Assembly: GCF_007644035.1 (NCBI RefSeq)
Contig: NZ_VMTV02000577.1
Coordinates: 124,001-188,000 of the forward strand
Origin: Vogesella mureinivorans
GTDB lineage: Bacteria; Pseudomonadota; Gammaproteobacteria; Burkholderiales; Chromobacteriaceae
Reading direction: 5' to 3'
DNA: 64,000 nucleotides
Part shown: positions 16,235-24,366 of the stretch, one piece after another
Layout: each line of letters begins with the position of its first letter
How positions within the stretch are numbered: position 1 is the stretch's first letter
Notes under the pieces: model-generated
Databases searched by the model: none
What the model was told of the DNA's origin: nothing
Seen by the model: the letters and a program-made list of their open reading frames with translations, nothing else
Program-made: the position numbers and the translations under genes

Positions 16235-18973
16235 TTACCGTATCTGCAGTGGCTCGGCATCCACCAGGAAGCGCTCTAGCGCGCCGGCCGCCAGGGGTTT
16301 GCTGATCAGGTAGCCTTGGGCGTAGTCGCAGCCGTGCAGCGCCAGAAAGCGCGCCTGCTCGATGTTTTCTATGCCCTCGCCGGTAACGGATGCGCCCAGG
16401 GTGTGGCCCATGGCCACAATCATGCGCACCAGGTTGCTGCCGGCTTCGCTATCGGGCACACGGTCCAGGAACAGTTTGTCGATCTTGAGCTTTTCTACCG
16501 GGAAGCGCCGCAGGTAGCTGAACGAGGCGTAGCCGGTGCCAAAGTCGTCAATGGCGATGGCAATGCCCTGGGCGCGCAGCTTGTGCAGGTTGTTGTCGAT
16601 TTCAGGGGTGTTACGCAGCGCCAGGCCTTCGGTTACCTCTAGCTCCAGCGCTTCGCCAGGCATGTGGTGGGTCGCCAGCAGGGCGGTAACGCTTTCGGCA
16701 AAGTGCGGGTCTTCCAGCTGCAGCAGCGACACGTTGATGGAAATGGTGAAGTTTTCCAGAAAGCGCAGCCGCCAGCTGGCGGCGTGGCGTATGCCTTCTT
16801 CCAGCACCCAGGCGCCAATGGCGTGGATGGCGCCTGTTTCTTCGGCCATGGGGATAAAGTCGGCGGGCGATACCAGGCCCATTTCGCTGTGTTGCCAGCG
16901 TACCAGCGCCTCGGCACCGGCGACCTTGCCGTTTTTCAGCGAGATGTAGGGCTGGTAGTTCAGTACCAGCTCATTACGGGCGATGGCCTGGCGCAGCTCG
17001 GTTTGCAGGCGGTTGCGGCGGCGCCAGTTGCTGTTGATGTCGGGGTGGAAGCGTACCCAGTCGCCCGGGCCTTCGCGCGACATCTGCAGCGCCATCTCGG
17101 CGTGCTCCAGCAGCGATTCGGCGTTGTTGGTGTCGTGCGGGTACAGCGCCAGGCCAATACTCAGGCGGATATAGAGCTGCTGGCCCTGAATATCCAGCGG
17201 GCGGGCCAGCAGGGTGCTGAGGTGGTCTACCCGGTGGCACAGGCTTTCTTCGTCGCGGCTGAGGATGAGCAGGGCAAAGCGGTTGTCGGCGTTGCGCGCC
17301 ACCATTTCGCCGTGGCCGATAACGCCTTCCAGCCGCCGGCCCAGCTCGCGGATAACCAGGTCGCCATTATCGCGGCCGTACAGCTCGTTGATATTGGTGA
17401 GGCCTTCTACCGCCAGCATCAGGCAGCCCAGCGGCTCGCTGTTTTGCGGGCTCTGGCTTTCTTTTTGCTGGATCAGCTCGTCCAGCTGCATCAGCAGGCG
17501 GCTGCGGTTGGGCAGGCCGGTAAAGCGGTCGTAGTAGAACTGGCGGTACAGCTCGCCTTCGGCGTGCAGGCGCGCGCGTGATTCCATCACCAGCGCCAGA
17601 ATGTCGGCCGCCGAGCAGATAAAGTTGATTTCGTCCTGCTGCCATTGGCGGTGCGGGGTTTGCGACTCGGCACACAGAATGCCGTGGTGCAGCCCGCCTA
17701 CCACGATGGCCGCATCCAGCATGGCACTGACATCGCGTGCCACCAGATAGGTACGCAGCGAGGCCAGGCGCTCGTCCTGCTGCGCTTGGTGGCTGGCCAG
17801 ACAACGCTGCTGGCGCATGGCCTGGAAATAGTCGGTGTGGCTGCTTTGTTCCAGTAGCTCGCCGTGGCTGAACTGCCCGCTGATGGCGTTCAGGCTGGCC
17901 AGACAGAGCAGCTCTTTACCGTCCGGGCTGAACTGCCACACGCTGACACGGTTCACTTTCAGCGTCTGGCTCAAAAGCGGGATGACCTCTTCCAGATATT
18001 CGCGCAGCTCTTGTTGGTCGTCGCGGCGGCTGGTCACCAGGTTTTGCAGTGCCTGGCCTTGCTGTTGCAGCCGTTCTGCCTGGCGCAGGCTGTGGTGCTG
18101 CCAGCGTTCGGCCATGCGCACAATGGCCGCACCTAGCAGCAGAATCACGCCTAGCAGCAACAGGCTTTGCGGCAGGATGCGCTCCAGCATGTTGTTGCCC
18201 GGGGCCCGGCTGGGCCACCCTAGCCATGCCAGCGTTTGGCCATTGTTGTCTTGTAGTGGCAGGGCAGACAGGTCTGGTGGGCTTTGCGGCGTGAAATACA
18301 GCCGCATCTGCGGTAGCAGAAAGTCGCTACTGAGCTGCTGCAGGCTTTGCTGATCCAGATAGCGTGCAAAAATCAGGTAGCGCTGCTGGGTGCTCTGTAC
18401 TGACTTGTTCAGTTCGGGGGTGATGCGCTGGATGGAGAGCAGCAGGATGCGCGGCTCGGGGTGGCCGGTAAGCGGGTTGACGGTATCCACCCGCAGTAGC
18501 TGGCTGGGCATGGTGCCAGGCCGGGCTTGGCTGTAGCGCTCGGTTTGGCGCAGCAGGGCCAGCCATTGTTGATCCGGCAGGGGCAGGGCACGGTCTGGCG
18601 GGTTGACCAGCATGCCATTGCGCCGCGCCAGCAGTACGCCTTCGCTGGCATCCACCAGCAAGGCCAGGTGGATGTTGAGGTTGTGGTACACCGAGGCGGT
18701 AATATTGTTGGCCAACCACGCCAGGTCTGGTCTGGCGCGGTTGATCTTGGCGTCCATTTCGTCCCAGTTGGCGTAGTCCTGCAGTGTATTGGCCAGCTGG
18801 CGGCGCTCGCGTGCCAGCTCCTGGCTTAGCGCCAGCTGGCTGATGCGCTGTGACTCGTTATCCACATCGCGCGCGGCAGAGGCGGCCAGCCACCAGATAC
18901 CCAGTACCCCGGACAGGAAAATCAGAACCAGCAGCAGCGCCGGGCGGAAGGGTTTTTGCAAGAACGGACTCAT
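16235..18973 (-). CDS. Membrane GGDEF-EAL protein with CHASE4-like sensor; probable c-di-GMP phosphodiesterase
   Basis: About 912 aa. Membrane segment 1 (~10-32), a periplasmic region with DYANWDEMD typical of CHASE4 domains, membrane segment 2 (SLLLLGVILLLGAAIVRMAE, near 275), a short coiled coil, a GAF-like domain (~320-470), a GGDEF domain and an EAL domain. The GGDEF loop is degenerate (NADNRF, about 560) so cyclase activity is unlikely. The EAL motif is intact at 688-690 (AEALVRW), with EVTEG, DDFGTGYAS and KIDKLF. Start is uncertain: ATG 18973 is used, but upstream ATGs and a GTG at 19018 with AGGGTAGG before it are alternatives. It is divergent from glpQ. The role as phosphodiesterase is inference from residues. 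Confidence 0.9.
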   Translation of the reverse strand: MSPFLQKPFRPALLLVLIFLSGVLGIWWLAASAARDVDNESQRISQLALSQELARERRQLANTLQDYANWDEMDAKINRARPDLAWLANNITASVYHNLNIHLALLVDASEGVLLARRNGMLVNPPDRALPLPDQQWLALLRQTERYSQARPGTMPSQLLRVDTVNPLTGHPEPRILLLSIQRITPELNKSVQSTQQRYLIFARYLDQQSLQQLSSDFLLPQMRLYFTPQSPPDLSALPLQDNNGQTLAWLGWPSRAPGNNMLERILPQSLLLLGVILLLGAAIVRMAERWQHHSLRQAERLQQQGQALQNLVTSRRDDQQELREYLEEVIPLLSQTLKVNRVSVWQFSPDGKELLCLASLNAISGQFSHGELLEQSSHTDYFQAMRQQRCLASHQAQQDERLASLRTYLVARDVSAMLDAAIVVGGLHHGILCAESQTPHRQWQQDEINFICSAADILALVMESRARLHAEGELYRQFYYDRFTGLPNRSRLLMQLDELIQQKESQSPQNSEPLGCLMLAVEGLTNINELYGRDNGDLVIRELGRRLEGVIGHGEMVARNADNRFALLILSRDEESLCHRVDHLSTLLARPLDIQGQQLYIRLSIGLALYPHDTNNAESLLEHAEMALQMSREGPGDWVRFHPDINSNWRRRNRLQTELRQAIARNELVLNYQPYISLKNGKVAGAEALVRWQHSEMGLVSPADFIPMAEETGAIHAIGAWVLEEGIRHAASWRLRFLENFTISINVSLLQLEDPHFAESVTALLATHHMPGEALELEVTEGLALRNTPEIDNNLHKLRAQGIAIAIDDFGTGYASFSYLRRFPVEKLKIDKLFLDRVPDSEAGSNLVRMIVAMGHTLGASVTGEGIENIEQARFLALHGCDYAQGYLISKPLAAGALERFLVDAEPLQIR

Positions 18974-19045
18974 GGCAGCAGACAACATAGGACAGAGACA
19001 AAGCATAGCAGTTTGCACCCTACCCTTGCAGGCAAAGCCGCAGCC

Positions 19046-19063
19046 CTGTCAAAAAAGCATCAC
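19046..19063 (+). promoter_or_regulatory. Possible PhoB box upstream of glpQ
   Basis: CTGTCAAAAAAGCATCAC matches about 13 of 18 bases of the PHO-box pattern CTGTCATAAATCTGTCAC by eye. It lies 57 bp before the glpQ ATG in the divergent gap. The second half-site is weak. glpQ-type genes are often phosphate-regulated, which supports the idea but does not prove it. Confidence 0.35.
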
Positions 19064-19119
19064 ATGCGTGTGCCAGACTGGTGGCTTTCATCGACACGTG
19101 TATTACTCAGGGGGTAGCA

Positions 19120-20277
19120 ATGAACAAGAAGATCATCATCGCCATGGCTGTGTCTGCTACGTTGGCCGCACCGGCCTGGGCTGCAGAGAAGTCTGTTTTC
19201 CCGACACTGGACGGTAAAGCACCGCTGGTGATTGCCCACCGTGGCGCGTCCGGCTATATGCCAGACCACACGCTGGAAGGCTACGCCAAGGCGATCGAGC
19301 TGGGTGCCGATTTTATCGAGCCGGACCTGGTGGCCACCAAAGACGGCGTGCTGATTGCCCGCCACGAGCCTAACCTGAAAGACACCACCGACGTGGCCAA
19401 GCGCCCCGAGTTTGCCAACCGCAAGCGCACCATGAAGGTAGATGGCAACGACGAAGAAGGCTGGTTTGCCAGCGACTTTACCCTGGCCGAGATCAAGACC
19501 CTGCGCGCCATCCAGCCGCGTGGCGACCGTAGCAAGGCGTTTGATGGCCAGTTCCAGGTGCCGACTTTTGAAGAAGTGCTGGCGCTGCGCGAAGCCAAAT
19601 CGAAGGAAACCGGCCGCCAGATCGGCATCTACCCGGAAACCAAGCACCCCACTTACCACCAGCAGCTGGGCCTGGGCCTGGAAAAACCGCTGGTTGCCCT
19701 GCTGCAGAAATACAAGCTGAACCGCAAGGACGCGCCGGTGTTCATCCAGTCGTTCGAAGCGGCCAACCTCAAGCAGCTGCGCAAGCTGACCGCCAACAAG
19801 CTGGTGTACCTGCTGGACGCCAACGACGTGCGCCCGGACGGCACCATTGACGCCAACACCCCGTACGACCACGTGGTATCCGGCGACAAGCGCACCTACG
19901 CCGACATGCTGACCCCGGCCAGCCTGAAAGAGATCAAGACCTTTGCCGACGGCATCGGCCCGTGGAAGCCGTACCTGATCAGCTGGCAGGCGATGCTGGA
20001 CCCGAAAACCGGCAAAGCGGCCGACGTGGATGGCGACAAGGTGGTAGACCAGCGCGACATGACCATGATGGAGCCGAGCGACGTGGTGAAAAACGCGCAC
20101 AAAGCCGGCCTGCTGGTACACCCGTATACCTTCCGTAACGAGTCCAAGCACCTGGCGGCCAACTTCCAGGACAGCCCGCTGGAAGAGTACCGCGCTTACT
20201 TCGAGCTGGGCGTGGATGGCGTGTTTACCGACTACACCGATACCGCTGTGGCCGCGCGCCGCCTGCTGCAAAAATAA
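19120..20277 (+). CDS. glpQ: Periplasmic glycerophosphodiester phosphodiesterase GlpQ
   Basis: Hydrolyses glycerophosphodiesters (headgroups of deacylated phospholipids) to glycerol-3-phosphate and an alcohol. The protein is 385 aa. Residues 1-~22 are a signal peptide with cleavage after APAWAA. The catalytic GDPD block is [18 protein letters not shown], with the metal-binding pair in [12 protein letters not shown] and the second histidine in [21 protein letters not shown] also fits. Start at ATG 19120 with AGGGGG upstream; earlier in-frame starts would spoil the signal peptide. A copy of the dispersed repeat lies inside the signal-peptide coding sequence (19161-19170). A possible PHO box precedes the gene. 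Confidence 0.95.
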   Translation: MNKKIIIAMAVSATLAAPAWAAEKSVFPTLDGKAPLVIAHRGASGYMPDHTLEGYAKAIELGADFIEPDLVATKDGVLIARHEPNLKDTTDVAKRPEFANRKRTMKVDGNDEEGWFASDFTLAEIKTLRAIQPRGDRSKAFDGQFQVPTFEEVLALREAKSKETGRQIGIYPETKHPTYHQQLGLGLEKPLVALLQKYKLNRKDAPVFIQSFEAANLKQLRKLTANKLVYLLDANDVRPDGTIDANTPYDHVVSGDKRTYADMLTPASLKEIKTFADGIGPWKPYLISWQAMLDPKTGKAADVDGDKVVDQRDMTMMEPSDVVKNAHKAGLLVHPYTFRNESKHLAANFQDSPLEEYRAYFELGVDGVFTDYTDTAVAARRLLQK

Positions 20278-20299
20278 GCACCCGTAGCGGTAACAAAAA

Positions 20300-20319
20300 A
20301 GGCTGCCCGCGGGCAGCCT
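20300..20319 (-). terminator. Perfect palindromic hairpin, leftward terminator of the copper chaperone gene
   Basis: AGGCTGCCCGCGGGCAGCCT is a perfect 20-bp palindrome preceded by six A on the plus strand. Read on the minus strand it is a stem followed by six T. It therefore suits transcription coming leftward from the PCuAC gene, yet it lies only 23 bp after the glpQ stop. Confidence 0.65.
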
Positions 20320-20329
20320 GAAATTGATG

Positions 20330-20422
20330 ACAAAGCCTGTTTGCAATGCAAACAGGCTTTGTCTTGTAAACAGGAAGGCTGCGGATTCAAAGACCTATGT
20401 GGAGCGGCCCGGCTTTGCCGGG
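20330..20422. other. Two further hairpins in the glpQ/PCuAC convergent gap (possible small RNA)
   Basis: Arms ACAAAGCCTGTTTGC (20330-20344) and GCAAACAGGCTTTGT (20348-20362) make a perfect 15-bp stem with a 3-nt loop. A second stem CCCGGC/GCCGGG lies at 20408-20413/20417-20422. Together with the flanking terminator-like stems, the 223-bp gap is almost entirely structured. No open frame is evident. Confidence 0.5.
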
Positions 20423-20460
20423 TCCGGTAAAACCGTGGCCGGTACTTTGCCAGCAACCTG

Positions 20461-20485
20461 AGGCTGCCTTCGGGCAGCCTTTTTC
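20461..20485 (+). terminator. Rightward Rho-independent terminator (UUCG loop)
   Basis: AGGCTGCC, loop TTCG, GGCAGCCT, then five T. It suits rightward transcription from glpQ but lies 184 bp beyond the glpQ stop. Its arms share AGGCTGCC with the palindrome at 20300-20319. Confidence 0.85.
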
Positions 20486-20500
20486 ATGTGGCGCAAACGC

Positions 20501-20959
20501 TTAGTGCGCGTGGGCGGCCGGGGCGCCGTCTTCCACTTTCACGTCTACTTTCACTTCACCGGCTTTTTCAAACTTCAGCACCAGTGGGAACTTGTCGCCT
20601 ACCTTGGCTTGCTGCTTGATGTCGAACAGCATCACGTGCAGGCCGCCCGGGGCCAGCTTGGTGGCTTCACCCGCCGGTACGGCAATACCGCCTGCTACTT
20701 CGCGCATGCGCATCACGCCGTTGTCGTTAACGTGGGTGTGCAGCTCGATCTTGCCGGCCTGCGGGCTGGTGGCGGACACCAGTTTGTCGGCGTCCTTGCC
20801 GGTGTTGTTGATGGTCATGAACACGCCGGCAGTGGGGCTGGTGGCCGGCATGGCGCGGCTCCACGGGTGGCCGATTTTCAGCGCGCCAGCGGTATAGTCG
20901 TGTGCTAGGGCAGGCAGGGACAGCAGGGAGGCCAGGGCCAGGGCAGCGAGTTTGCGCAT
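20501..20959 (-). CDS. Periplasmic copper chaperone PCu(A)C
   Basis: A 152-aa exported protein of the PCu(A)C family, which carries Cu(I) in the periplasm and helps load copper into cytochrome oxidase. Residues 1-~20 are a signal peptide. The copper motif of the family (H-M-x10-M-x21-H-x-M type) appears as HPWSRAMPATSPTAGVFM, HTHVNDNGVMRMREV and HVMLFDI. A His-containing tail (HAH) ends the protein. Start at ATG 20959; longer upstream frames would bury the signal peptide. It is convergent with glpQ. No other copper gene is adjacent. Confidence 0.9.
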   Translation of the reverse strand: MRKLAALALASLLSLPALAHDYTAGALKIGHPWSRAMPATSPTAGVFMTINNTGKDADKLVSATSPQAGKIELHTHVNDNGVMRMREVAGGIAVPAGEATKLAPGGLHVMLFDIKQQAKVGDKFPLVLKFEKAGEVKVDVKVEDGAPAAHAH

Positions 20960-20992
20960 ACGGATTCCTTTGCAAAAATGTAAAGCAGACAG

Positions 20993-21002
20993 GTTGGCCG
21001 CA
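20993..21002 (+). repeat. GTTGGCCGCA repeat, intergenic
   Basis: Exact single copy in the gap between the copper chaperone start and marC, 33 bp upstream of the chaperone ATG. The remaining gap (to 21189) shows no gene and no clear hairpin. Confidence 0.7.
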
Positions 21003-21189
21003 AGGCTACCACTGCCGCGCCTGCGGCACATTGCCCTGCGACAAAATGCCGCACCCGCCATGCCTGCCATCGCAGCAGCCTGTGCGCCTGGATGCGCCGC
21101 TGCCGCAATTTTATTGTCTTTCATGGCAGCGGCGTGCAGGGCGGTGCCAGCTGGCTACAATGGCGGCCAACTTATTGCTGAAGTGCATC

Positions 21190-21834
21190 ATGATCAAGGC
21201 GTTGTATCTGCAGTTTTTCTTTGGCGGGCTGGTCAGCCTGCTGGTGATTACCAACCCGCTGTCCAAGATTCCGCTATTCGTCAGCCTGACCCAGGGCATG
21301 AGCGAGCTGCGCCGCGCGCACCAGGCACGCATGGCCTGCGTGTACGCGGCGGCCATCATGCTGGTGTCGCTACTGGCCGGTAACGTGATTCTGGGGGCGT
21401 TTGGCATCAGCTACGGCGCGCTGCGTATTGCCGGTGGCTTTGTGGTGGCCACGCTGGGCTACCGCATGCTGTTTTTGTCGCAAGACCCGGGCATGGCGCC
21501 CAGCACCAAGCGGCGCGAAGATTACGCGTTCTTTCCGCTGGCCATGCCGGGTATCAGCGGGCCGGGCACCATCGCCGTGGTGATCGGCATGGCCACCGAA
21601 ATCGCCGAGCTGGGTAACCACACCGCGCGCCTGCTGGCGCTGGGCATGACCACGCTGGCCATCCTGGCGACCTGCGCCGGTATTTTCCTGCTGTTGCGCT
21701 CCGCCAGCTGGATCGCGCAGCGCATCGGCCGCGCCGGTACCGAGGTACTGGGCCGGCTGATGGGCTTTTTGCTGATTTGCGTGGGCGTGCAGTTTATCGG
21801 CTCCGGCGTCCGCACTTTCATGGCCGGTTCCTGA
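21190..21834 (+). CDS. MarC family integral membrane protein
   Basis: A 214-aa inner-membrane protein of the MarC (UPF0056) family with about six hydrophobic segments. Family wording includes VITNPLSKIPLFVSLT near the N-terminus, FAFFPL-like YAFFPLAMPGISGPGTIAVVIG in the middle, and RLMGFLLICVGVQFIGSGV at the end. The start ATG 21190 gives the usual N-terminus; the open frame upstream has no MarC similarity. MarC was once thought to affect antibiotic resistance, but its function remains unknown. It precedes the AraC regulator by 67 bp in the same direction. Confidence 0.9.
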   Translation: MIKALYLQFFFGGLVSLLVITNPLSKIPLFVSLTQGMSELRRAHQARMACVYAAAIMLVSLLAGNVILGAFGISYGALRIAGGFVVATLGYRMLFLSQDPGMAPSTKRREDYAFFPLAMPGISGPGTIAVVIGMATEIAELGNHTARLLALGMTTLAILATCAGIFLLLRSASWIAQRIGRAGTEVLGRLMGFLLICVGVQFIGSGVRTFMAGS

Positions 21835-21847
21835 CAAGATCGTTCAA
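21835..21847 (+). promoter_or_regulatory. CAAGATCGTTCAA direct repeat, copy 1 (candidate AraC-type operator)
   Basis: This 13-mer lies directly after the marC stop and 54 bp before the AraC-family regulator start. An identical copy flanks the other side of that gene. Asymmetric sites in direct orientation are typical of AraC-family proteins. Confidence 0.6.
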
Positions 21848-21901
21848 AACGGCGCGGCGGCGCTGTGCCAGAATGCAGCATCACTCCGCTGCCGCTGCAC
21901 C

Positions 21902-22729
21902 ATGACCGCTGCCCGCCCCGAACACGCCCGTTTCTTCCGCGCCGACGACATTGCGCCGATGGAGCTGCTGGACGCCTTCTATACCCGCCAGGTGTTTGCC
22001 CCGCACTTTCACGAAGAGTACGTGGTGAACACCGTGCACTGGGGCGCGCAGTCCTACCACTGGCGCGGCGGTAACCACGTGGCCGGGCCGGGCGCGCTGA
22101 TCCTGATTAACCCTGGCGAAGTGCACACCGGCCGCTCGGCGCACGACGCCGGCTGGGGCTACCACGGCTACTACCCGTCGGCGCAGCTGATACAGGGCCT
22201 GGCCACCCAGATGGCCGGTAGGCCGGTGCAGCCCTTTTTTCGCGATACGGTGGTGTACGACCCCGAGCTGTGGCAACGGCTGTGGCAGCTGCAGCCGCTA
22301 CTGCGCGATAGCCACGACCGCCTGCTGCGCGAAAGCGTGCAGCAGGGCATTTTTGCCGATGTGCTCACCCGCCACATGGGCGTGCGCGAGGCGGCGCTCC
22401 CCGCCGCCCACCCGGCCCTGCAGCGCGTGCGCAGCCTGCTGGCCGACCGCTTGGCCGACAACCTTTCCCTGCAGACGCTGGCCGACGAGGCCGGGCTGTC
22501 GCCGTGGCACCTCAACCGCCGCTTTCGCCAGCAGTTCGGCCTGCCGCCGGTAGCCTGGCGCAACCAGCTACGCGTGGCGCGCGCCCGCCGCCTGCTGGCG
22601 CAGGGTGTGCCGCCGGCGCAGGTGGCCGCGCAGCTGGGCTTTGCTGACCAGCCGCAGCTGACGCGCGCCTTTCGTGCCGCGCTGGGCATTACGCCGGCTG
22701 CCTACCAGCGCACGGTGCGTGGCCGCTAG
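21902..22729 (+). CDS. AraC-family transcriptional regulator (probable regulator of the azlCD operon)
   Basis: A 275-aa regulator. The N-terminal cupin-like sensing half contains FAPHFHEEYVVNTV and LILINPGEVHTG. The C-terminal half (~170-272) carries two helix-turn-helix units: LADEAGLSPWHLNRRFRQQF and VAAQLGFADQPQLTRAFRA, ending in ITPAAYQR. It lies upstream of GFA-azlC-azlD in the same direction, and identical 13-bp words (CAAGATCGTTCAA) occur just before it and just after it. This suggests it controls its own gene and the exporter operon. The inducer is presumably an amino acid or similar metabolite exported by AzlCD; that is inference. Confidence 0.88.
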   Translation: MTAARPEHARFFRADDIAPMELLDAFYTRQVFAPHFHEEYVVNTVHWGAQSYHWRGGNHVAGPGALILINPGEVHTGRSAHDAGWGYHGYYPSAQLIQGLATQMAGRPVQPFFRDTVVYDPELWQRLWQLQPLLRDSHDRLLRESVQQGIFADVLTRHMGVREAALPAAHPALQRVRSLLADRLADNLSLQTLADEAGLSPWHLNRRFRQQFGLPPVAWRNQLRVARARRLLAQGVPPAQVAAQLGFADQPQLTRAFRAALGITPAAYQRTVRGR

Positions 22730-22734
22730 CGGCG

Positions 22735-22747
22735 CAAGATCGTTCAA
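22735..22747 (+). promoter_or_regulatory. CAAGATCGTTCAA direct repeat, copy 2 (candidate operator of GFA-azlCD)
   Basis: Identical to the word at 21835-21847, with identical orientation, 5 bp after the regulator stop and 101 bp before the GFA gene start. The rest of this gap (22748-22848) presumably holds the operon promoter. Confidence 0.6.
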
Positions 22748-22848
22748 GCCAGCCGTGTCATCTGCCTGCATAGTGGGTCATGAACAAGCTGTTCCATCGC
22801 TGCCCGCGTGGCGCGTGCCAGAATGGTTTTTTACTTGGGGGGTTCACG

Positions 22849-23316
22849 ATGCAGACCTTTCACGGCGAATGTCAGTGTGGCGCGGTGCGCTACCGCGTGC
22901 AGGGCGAGGTGGCCACGGTATTTGCCTGCCATTGCCGCGAATGTCAGCGCCAGTCGGCCAGCGCTTTCGGTATGGCGCTGTGGGTACGCCAGGCACAGCT
23001 GACCCTGCTGCAGGGTAGCGTGCAGCGCTGGCAGCGCCACACGCCGTCCGGGCGCGTGATGGACTGCGATTTCTGCCCGCAGTGCGGTACGCGCCTGTTC
23101 CACCGCACCTCGGGTAACGGGGACATACTCAGCATCAAGCCCGGCACGCTGGACGACGCACCGGTGTGGCAGCCGGTAGCCCATATCTGGACTGCCAGTG
23201 CGCAGGCAGGCTGGCAGCCACCTGCAGGGGCGCTGTGTTACCCGGGCAACCCGCCAGCGTGGGCACCCCTGCTGCAGGCCTGGCGCAATCACGCCGCTGC
23301 CTGCGGCCAACCTTGA
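22849..23316 (+). CDS. GFA (CENP-V) domain zinc protein
   Basis: A 155-aa protein of the glutathione-dependent formaldehyde-activating-like family. Zinc ligands are visible as CQCGAVRY near the N-terminus, [15 protein letters not shown], and [12 protein letters not shown] in the C-terminal half. The namesake enzyme binds S-hydroxymethylglutathione, but most family members, probably including this one, have no tested activity. Start at ATG 22849 with GGGGGG upstream; the open frame before it is unrelated. It is 16 bp upstream of azlC and so likely co-transcribed. The dispersed repeat covers the last codons (23302-23311, encoding CGQP). Confidence 0.86.
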   Translation: MQTFHGECQCGAVRYRVQGEVATVFACHCRECQRQSASAFGMALWVRQAQLTLLQGSVQRWQRHTPSGRVMDCDFCPQCGTRLFHRTSGNGDILSIKPGTLDDAPVWQPVAHIWTASAQAGWQPPAGALCYPGNPPAWAPLLQAWRNHAAACGQP

Positions 23317-23332
23317 ATCTGTGGAGTTTTGC

Positions 23333-24049
23333 ATGAACCTTAACCGTGCCGCCTTGCTGGCGGGCGTTCGCGATACGGTGCCCATGCTGGTGGGCGCGGC
23401 GCCGTTTGGCGTGATCTTTGGCACGCTGGCCATTGCCAGCGGTATCCCCGTGTGGGCGGTGCTGGCGCTGTCGGCGCTGGTGTTTGCCGGCTCGTCGCAG
23501 TTTGTGGCGGTGAGCCTGATCGGCGGTGGCGCGGCGCTGCCGGTGATCTGGCTAACCACCTTTGTGGTGAACCTGCGCCATGCGCTGTATAGCGCCAGCC
23601 TGCTGCCCGCCGTGCGCGAGCTGCCGGCGCGCTGGCGCTGGTTGCTGGCGTTCTGGCTGACTGATGAAACCTACGCCGTGGTGGAGCACCGCTTGCGCAC
23701 CCAGGGGGTGGCGGATGGCGGTGCGGCCTACTGGCTGGGCTCGTCGCTGGCCATGTACCTGAACTGGCAGCTGTGGACCGTGGCCGGTGTGCTGCTGGGG
23801 CAAAGCGTGCCAGGCCTGGCCCAGCTGGGGCTGGACTTTGCCATGGTGGCTACCTTTGCCGCTATTGTGGCGCCGCAGCTGCGGCAGCGGCCGGTGCTGG
23901 CGGCGGCACTGGCCGCGGGTGGCGTGGCCTTGCTGGCGCGCCACCTGCCGTACAAGCTGGGGCTGATGCTGGCCGCGCTAGCCGGGGTGCTGGCCGGTTT
24001 GCTGGCGGAAAGGTTGGCCGCAAGCCAGCCACAGGGGGAAGAGGCATGA
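23333..24049 (+). CDS. azlC: AzlC family branched-chain amino acid exporter, large subunit
   Basis: A 238-aa inner-membrane protein with about seven hydrophobic segments, homologous to YgaZ/AzlC. Family wording: [45 protein letters not shown] and [10 protein letters not shown]. With AzlD it exports valine and related amino acids in characterised bacteria. The start ATG 23333 has GTGGAG upstream. Its stop overlaps the azlD start (ATGA). One dispersed repeat copy (24013-24022, LAA) lies near its 3' end. Confidence 0.92.
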   Translation: MNLNRAALLAGVRDTVPMLVGAAPFGVIFGTLAIASGIPVWAVLALSALVFAGSSQFVAVSLIGGGAALPVIWLTTFVVNLRHALYSASLLPAVRELPARWRWLLAFWLTDETYAVVEHRLRTQGVADGGAAYWLGSSLAMYLNWQLWTVAGVLLGQSVPGLAQLGLDFAMVATFAAIVAPQLRQRPVLAAALAAGGVALLARHLPYKLGLMLAALAGVLAGLLAERLAASQPQGEEA

Positions 24050-24366
24050 CGATGAACCTGTTGCTGGCCATCGCCGGTATGGTGGTGGTGACTTACGGCA
24101 TCCGCCTGAGCTTTCTGGTATTTGGCCACCGCCTGGTGTTTCCGCCGCTATTACAGCGTGCGCTGCACTATGTACCCGCGGCGGTGCTGACCGCGCTGAT
24201 CGTGCCGATGGCGCTGGCCCCGCAAGGCCCTATCGACCTGAGTGCGGCCAACGCCTACCTGCCGGGTACCTTGGCGGCGGCGACGGTGGCTTTTTTCAGC
24301 CGCCAGACGCTGCCGGCCATCCTGCTGGGGTTTGCGGTTTACGGGGTGTGGCGCTGGCTGTTTTGA
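24046..24366 (+). CDS. azlD: AzlD family exporter small subunit
   Basis: A 106-aa hydrophobic protein with three to four membrane segments, coupled to azlC by a 4-bp ATGA overlap. Typical AzlD wording: [29 protein letters not shown] and [12 protein letters not shown]. It is thought to complete the two-component amino-acid exporter. Its 3' end overlaps the convergent hydroxylase gene by 28 bp, so the two transcripts share antisense ends. A repeat copy lies at 24243-24252 (AAN). Confidence 0.9.
   Translation: MTMNLLLAIAGMVVVTYGIRLSFLVFGHRLVFPPLLQRALHYVPAAVLTALIVPMALAPQGPIDLSAANAYLPGTLAAATVAFFSRQTLPAILLGFAVYGVWRWLF

Noticed and set aside
15925-16305. An open frame of 126 codons on the plus strand in the dinB/GGDEF gap
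   Set aside because: Composition unlike its neighbours, no recognisable family, overlaps the end of a real gene and lies on an inverted repeat.
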